In this document: positions 6,927 to 8,117 of the stretch, piece after piece
How positions within the stretch are numbered: the stretch's first letter is position 1
Layout: each line of letters starts with the position of its first letter
DNA from: Halomonas sp.
GTDB lineage: Bacteria > Pseudomonadota > Gammaproteobacteria > Pseudomonadales > Halomonadaceae
DNA length: 8,117 nucleotides
Assembly: GCA_007129225.1 (NCBI GenBank)
Contig: SKVX01000177.1
Location: 1-8,117, forward strand
Direction: 5' to 3'
The notes under the pieces: generated by a model
What the model saw: the letters and a program-made list of their open reading frames with translations, nothing else
Told to the model about the DNA's origin: nothing
Databases searched by the model: none
Program-made: the position numbers and the translations under genes

Positions 6927-7232
6927 ATGGGAGCGTTGACCAAGGCGGAACTGGCCGAACACCTTCATGCCGAGCTGGGTTTGACCAAGCGGGAAGCCAA
7001 GTCGATGGTGGAGGCCTTCTTCGAGGAAATCCGGGCCTGCCTGCGTGAGAACGAGCAGGTCAAGCTGTCCGGTTTCGGCAATTTCGACTTGCGGGACAAG
7101 CGCGAACGCCCGGGACGAAACCCGAAGACGGGGGAGGAGATTCCCATTTCGGCTCGCCGTGTGGTGACTTTCCGTCCCGGCCAGAAGCTGAAGAGCCAGG
7201 TCGAGGGCTTCGAGGGACCGCTGCCCGGCTGA
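6927..7232 (+). CDS. ihfA: Integration host factor alpha subunit
   Basis: With IHF beta (encoded elsewhere) it forms the nucleoid-associated heterodimer that bends DNA sharply at specific sites, affecting recombination, replication and sigma-54 promoters. The product has 101 residues, against 99 in E. coli. It has the N-terminal helical dimerisation part (about 4-45), the HU/IHF signature VKLSGFGNFDLRDK (45-58) and the DNA-binding arm RPGRNPKTGE with Pro66, equivalent to E. coli intercalating Pro65, then ARRVVTFRPGQKLK. The ATG at 6927 has a perfect AAGGAG (6916-6921) five bases upstream. An in-frame ATG at 6885 would add 14 residues unlike the family and has no ribosome-binding site. It follows pheT as in other gammaproteobacteria and is probably on the same transcript. 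No merR-type gene follows, unlike the arrangement I recall for pseudomonads. Confidence 0.97.
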   Translation: MGALTKAELAEHLHAELGLTKREAKSMVEAFFEEIRACLRENEQVKLSGFGNFDLRDKRERPGRNPKTGEEIPISARRVVTFRPGQKLKSQVEGFEGPLPG

Positions 7233-7240
7233 GCCACCAT

Positions 7241-7273
7241 GATCCGATGCCACCCGGTGGGTGGCGTCGGGTC
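7241..7273 (+). terminator. Long hairpin between convergent ihfA and DUF2788 gene, terminator without T-run
   Basis: Seen: a 15-bp stem, bases 7241-7255 with 7259-7273, including two G-U pairs, around a three-base loop GGT. The core GCCACCC / GGGTGGC is perfect. It lies nine bases after the ihfA stop and 13 bases before the stop of the minus-strand gene. Neither strand has a T-run after the stem (only GTTCT on the plus side). It could protect the 3' ends of both transcripts or act as a weak or Rho-assisted terminator. Confidence 0.5.
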
Positions 7274-7285
7274 GTTCTGGATCGC

Positions 7286-7492
7286 TCAGACGCTGCCGCG
7301 TTCGATGAGCCAGGTGATGACGACTTTCAACAGATAGCCGAGAATGCCGGCACCCAGCACCACGAACAGCATGATGGTGCCGAATCGCCCGGCCTGGGAT
7401 TGCTTGGCCAGATCCCAGATGATGAAGCTCATGAACAGGACCAGGCCGCCGATCATGATCGGTGTGATCCAGGCTTCGAAGGTCTGCAGCAT
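7286..7492 (-). CDS. Small two-helix membrane protein, DUF2788-like
   Basis: Function unknown. From the ATG at 7492 the product has 68 residues. It has two hydrophobic segments (about 9-27, PIMIGGLVLF and on; and about 38-62, TIMLFVVLGAGILGYLLK) joined by a polar turn WDLAKQSQAGRFG, and ends ITWLIERGSV. Both ends would lie on the same side, and the basic turn probably faces the cytoplasm (inferred). The turn and second helix resemble what I remember of the DUF2788 family of gammaproteobacteria; this assignment is from memory. A strong AAGGAGG lies at 7497-7503, four bases before the ATG. An upstream in-frame ATG at 7558 would add 22 polar residues and cross the promoter-like TATAAT, so I rejected it. 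It converges on ihfA and diverges from the flavodoxin gene. Confidence 0.85.
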   Translation of the reverse strand: MLQTFEAWITPIMIGGLVLFMSFIIWDLAKQSQAGRFGTIMLFVVLGAGILGYLLKVVITWLIERGSV

Positions 7493-7511
7493 GTCGCCTC
7501 CTTGGCATAAA

Positions 7512-7532
7512 GTCCGACTATTATACTCGGAC
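7512..7532 (-). promoter_or_regulatory. Candidate promoter of the DUF2788 gene with overlapping inverted repeat
   Basis: Seen: on the minus strand a perfect -10 hexamer TATAAT (7525 down to 7520) lies 27 bases before the start codon and 16 bases before its Shine-Dalgarno sequence. No good -35 is visible at 16-18 bases spacing. The -10 is framed by an exact inverted repeat, GTCCGA (7512-7517) and TCGGAC (7527-7532), nine bases apart. The missing -35 and the dyad suggest a regulated promoter or operator, but a transcript-leader hairpin is another reading of the same bases. Confidence 0.5.
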
Positions 7533-7574
7533 ATTCCCCCTGCTGCATGTAATCCCATGTCGGTAGCGTGCCGG

Positions 7575-7603
7575 TTTCGAAGCCGTTCGAGCTATGCTAA
7601 TAT
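7575..7603 (+). promoter_or_regulatory. Candidate extended -10 promoter of the flavodoxin gene
   Basis: Seen: TTTCGA (7575-7580), a 17-base spacer and TAATAT (7598-7603), with the extended -10 dinucleotide TG at 7595-7596 (TGCTAATAT). The -35 matches the consensus at only about half of its positions, while the -10 and its TG extension are good. Transcription would begin near 7610 and give a leader of about 25 bases. The spacer is the natural place for this promoter, because the neighbouring gene on the left is divergent. Confidence 0.45.
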
Positions 7604-7633
7604 CCGACCAAAATCCTCAGGTATACCCTCGAC

Positions 7634-8098
7634 ATGCCAATGCTGAAGATCCTTGTAGGAACCATGTATGGTGGCGCCCTCGATGTCGCCGAGCAGGTCA
7701 AGCCGCTGTTTGAGTCGGCCGGCTATGAGGTGGATATCCTCGAGCAGCCGACTGTGTCGGACTTGACCGATTCCCCCACCGATCTTGCGCTCTTCTGTGT
7801 CTCCACTACCGGCAGTGGGGACTTCCCCGGCAACTTCGTCCCCTTCGCCCGTGGTCTCGATGAGGAGTGCCCAGGGCTCACTGACCTGCGCTACGGCGTG
7901 ATTGCGCTGGGTGACAGTTCCTACGGGGAAACCTTCTGCGGTGCCGGTCGCCAGTTGGATGAGATGCTGCAGGGACTGGGTGCCACTCGCCTGGGAGACC
8001 GCCTGGAGGTCGATGCCATGGAAACCTTCATGGCCGATGATGCGGCAATTCCCTGGGTGGAAGAGTGGATCGATGCCCAGCGGTTGAAGGTGGCCTGA
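7634..8098 (+). CDS. Short-chain flavodoxin, MioC-like
   Basis: FMN-binding electron carrier of the flavodoxin fold, cytoplasmic; its redox partner is unknown. It has 154 residues, near the size of E. coli MioC (147). A beta strand KILVG leads into the phosphate loop GTMYGGALDVAE (9-20). The isoalloxazine-contacting loops are VSTTGSGDFPGNF (56-68) and ALGDSSYGETFCGAGRQLD (91-109), all in family order. The phosphate loop is closer to MioC's GSTLGGAEYVAE than to the TGNTE-type loop of classical flavodoxins. The start is uncertain: ATG 7634 and ATG 7640 are two codons apart, and the only Shine-Dalgarno-like bases (CAGG, 7618-7621) are weak and rather far away. It has its own candidate promoter. 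Known: E. coli MioC has been linked to biotin synthase activity; that role is not shown here. Confidence 0.9.
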   Translation: MPMLKILVGTMYGGALDVAEQVKPLFESAGYEVDILEQPTVSDLTDSPTDLALFCVSTTGSGDFPGNFVPFARGLDEECPGLTDLRYGVIALGDSSYGETFCGAGRQLDEMLQGLGATRLGDRLEVDAMETFMADDAAIPWVEEWIDAQRLKVA

Positions 8099-8117
8099 TG
8101 GGCGCCATGCCGACGGC
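8098..8117 (+). other. Possible start of a further gene, cut by the window end
   Basis: An ATG at 8098-8100 overlaps the flavodoxin stop as TGATG, a common sign of translational coupling, and reads open for the remaining six codons (M G A M P T). A second in-frame ATG is at 8107. Twenty bases are too few to identify a product or to confirm a gene. Confidence 0.3.

Overview
The window is a GC-rich stretch of bacterial chromosome. Its core is the translation cluster thrS-infC-rpmI-rplT-pheS-pheT-ihfA, all on the + strand. The gene order, the IHF alpha gene directly after pheT, and proteins that closely resemble gammaproteobacterial ones without being enterobacterial all point to a gammaproteobacterium. 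I favour a Halomonas-like (Halomonadaceae) organism, by inference only.

Layout: 1-82 is the thrS leader, with a tRNA-like hairpin. It is followed by thrS (threonyl-tRNA synthetase, 83-1981), infC (IF-3, from a non-standard ATC at 2016, to 2555), rpmI (L35, 2642-2836) and rplT (L20, 2874-3227). A strong intrinsic terminator or attenuator (3289-3323) with a weaker hairpin/T6 element behind it separates rplT from pheS (PheRS alpha, 3380-4399) and pheT (PheRS beta, 4443-6824). ihfA (6927-7232) ends this part. A short hairpin-bearing gap (7233-7285) separates ihfA from a convergent small two-helix membrane protein gene of DUF2788 type (7286-7492, minus). That gene is divergent from a MioC-like flavodoxin gene (7634-8098, plus). 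Their shared 141-bp spacer holds a candidate promoter for each. The last bases may open a further gene whose ATG overlaps the flavodoxin stop.

How it works together: the proteins charge tRNAThr and tRNAPhe, initiate translation (IF-3) and build the large ribosomal subunit (L35, L20). The non-coding parts suggest that most of these products feed back on their own expression. The thrS leader hairpin copies a tRNAThr(GGU) anticodon loop. infC starts at an ATC codon that IF-3 itself should discriminate against. The infC-rpmI gap has a hairpin whose loop can pair with the rpmI ribosome-binding region, as expected for an L20 operator. pheST sits behind a terminator without a recognisable Phe-rich leader peptide. 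No gene-free stretch exceeds 300 bases, and I see no mobile element, CRISPR array, rRNA or tRNA gene.

The genes are ordinary housekeeping genes. The interest lies in the layered RNA-level controls, mainly the thrS anticodon mimic and the possible rpmI pseudoknot, and in the poorly characterised DUF2788/flavodoxin pair.
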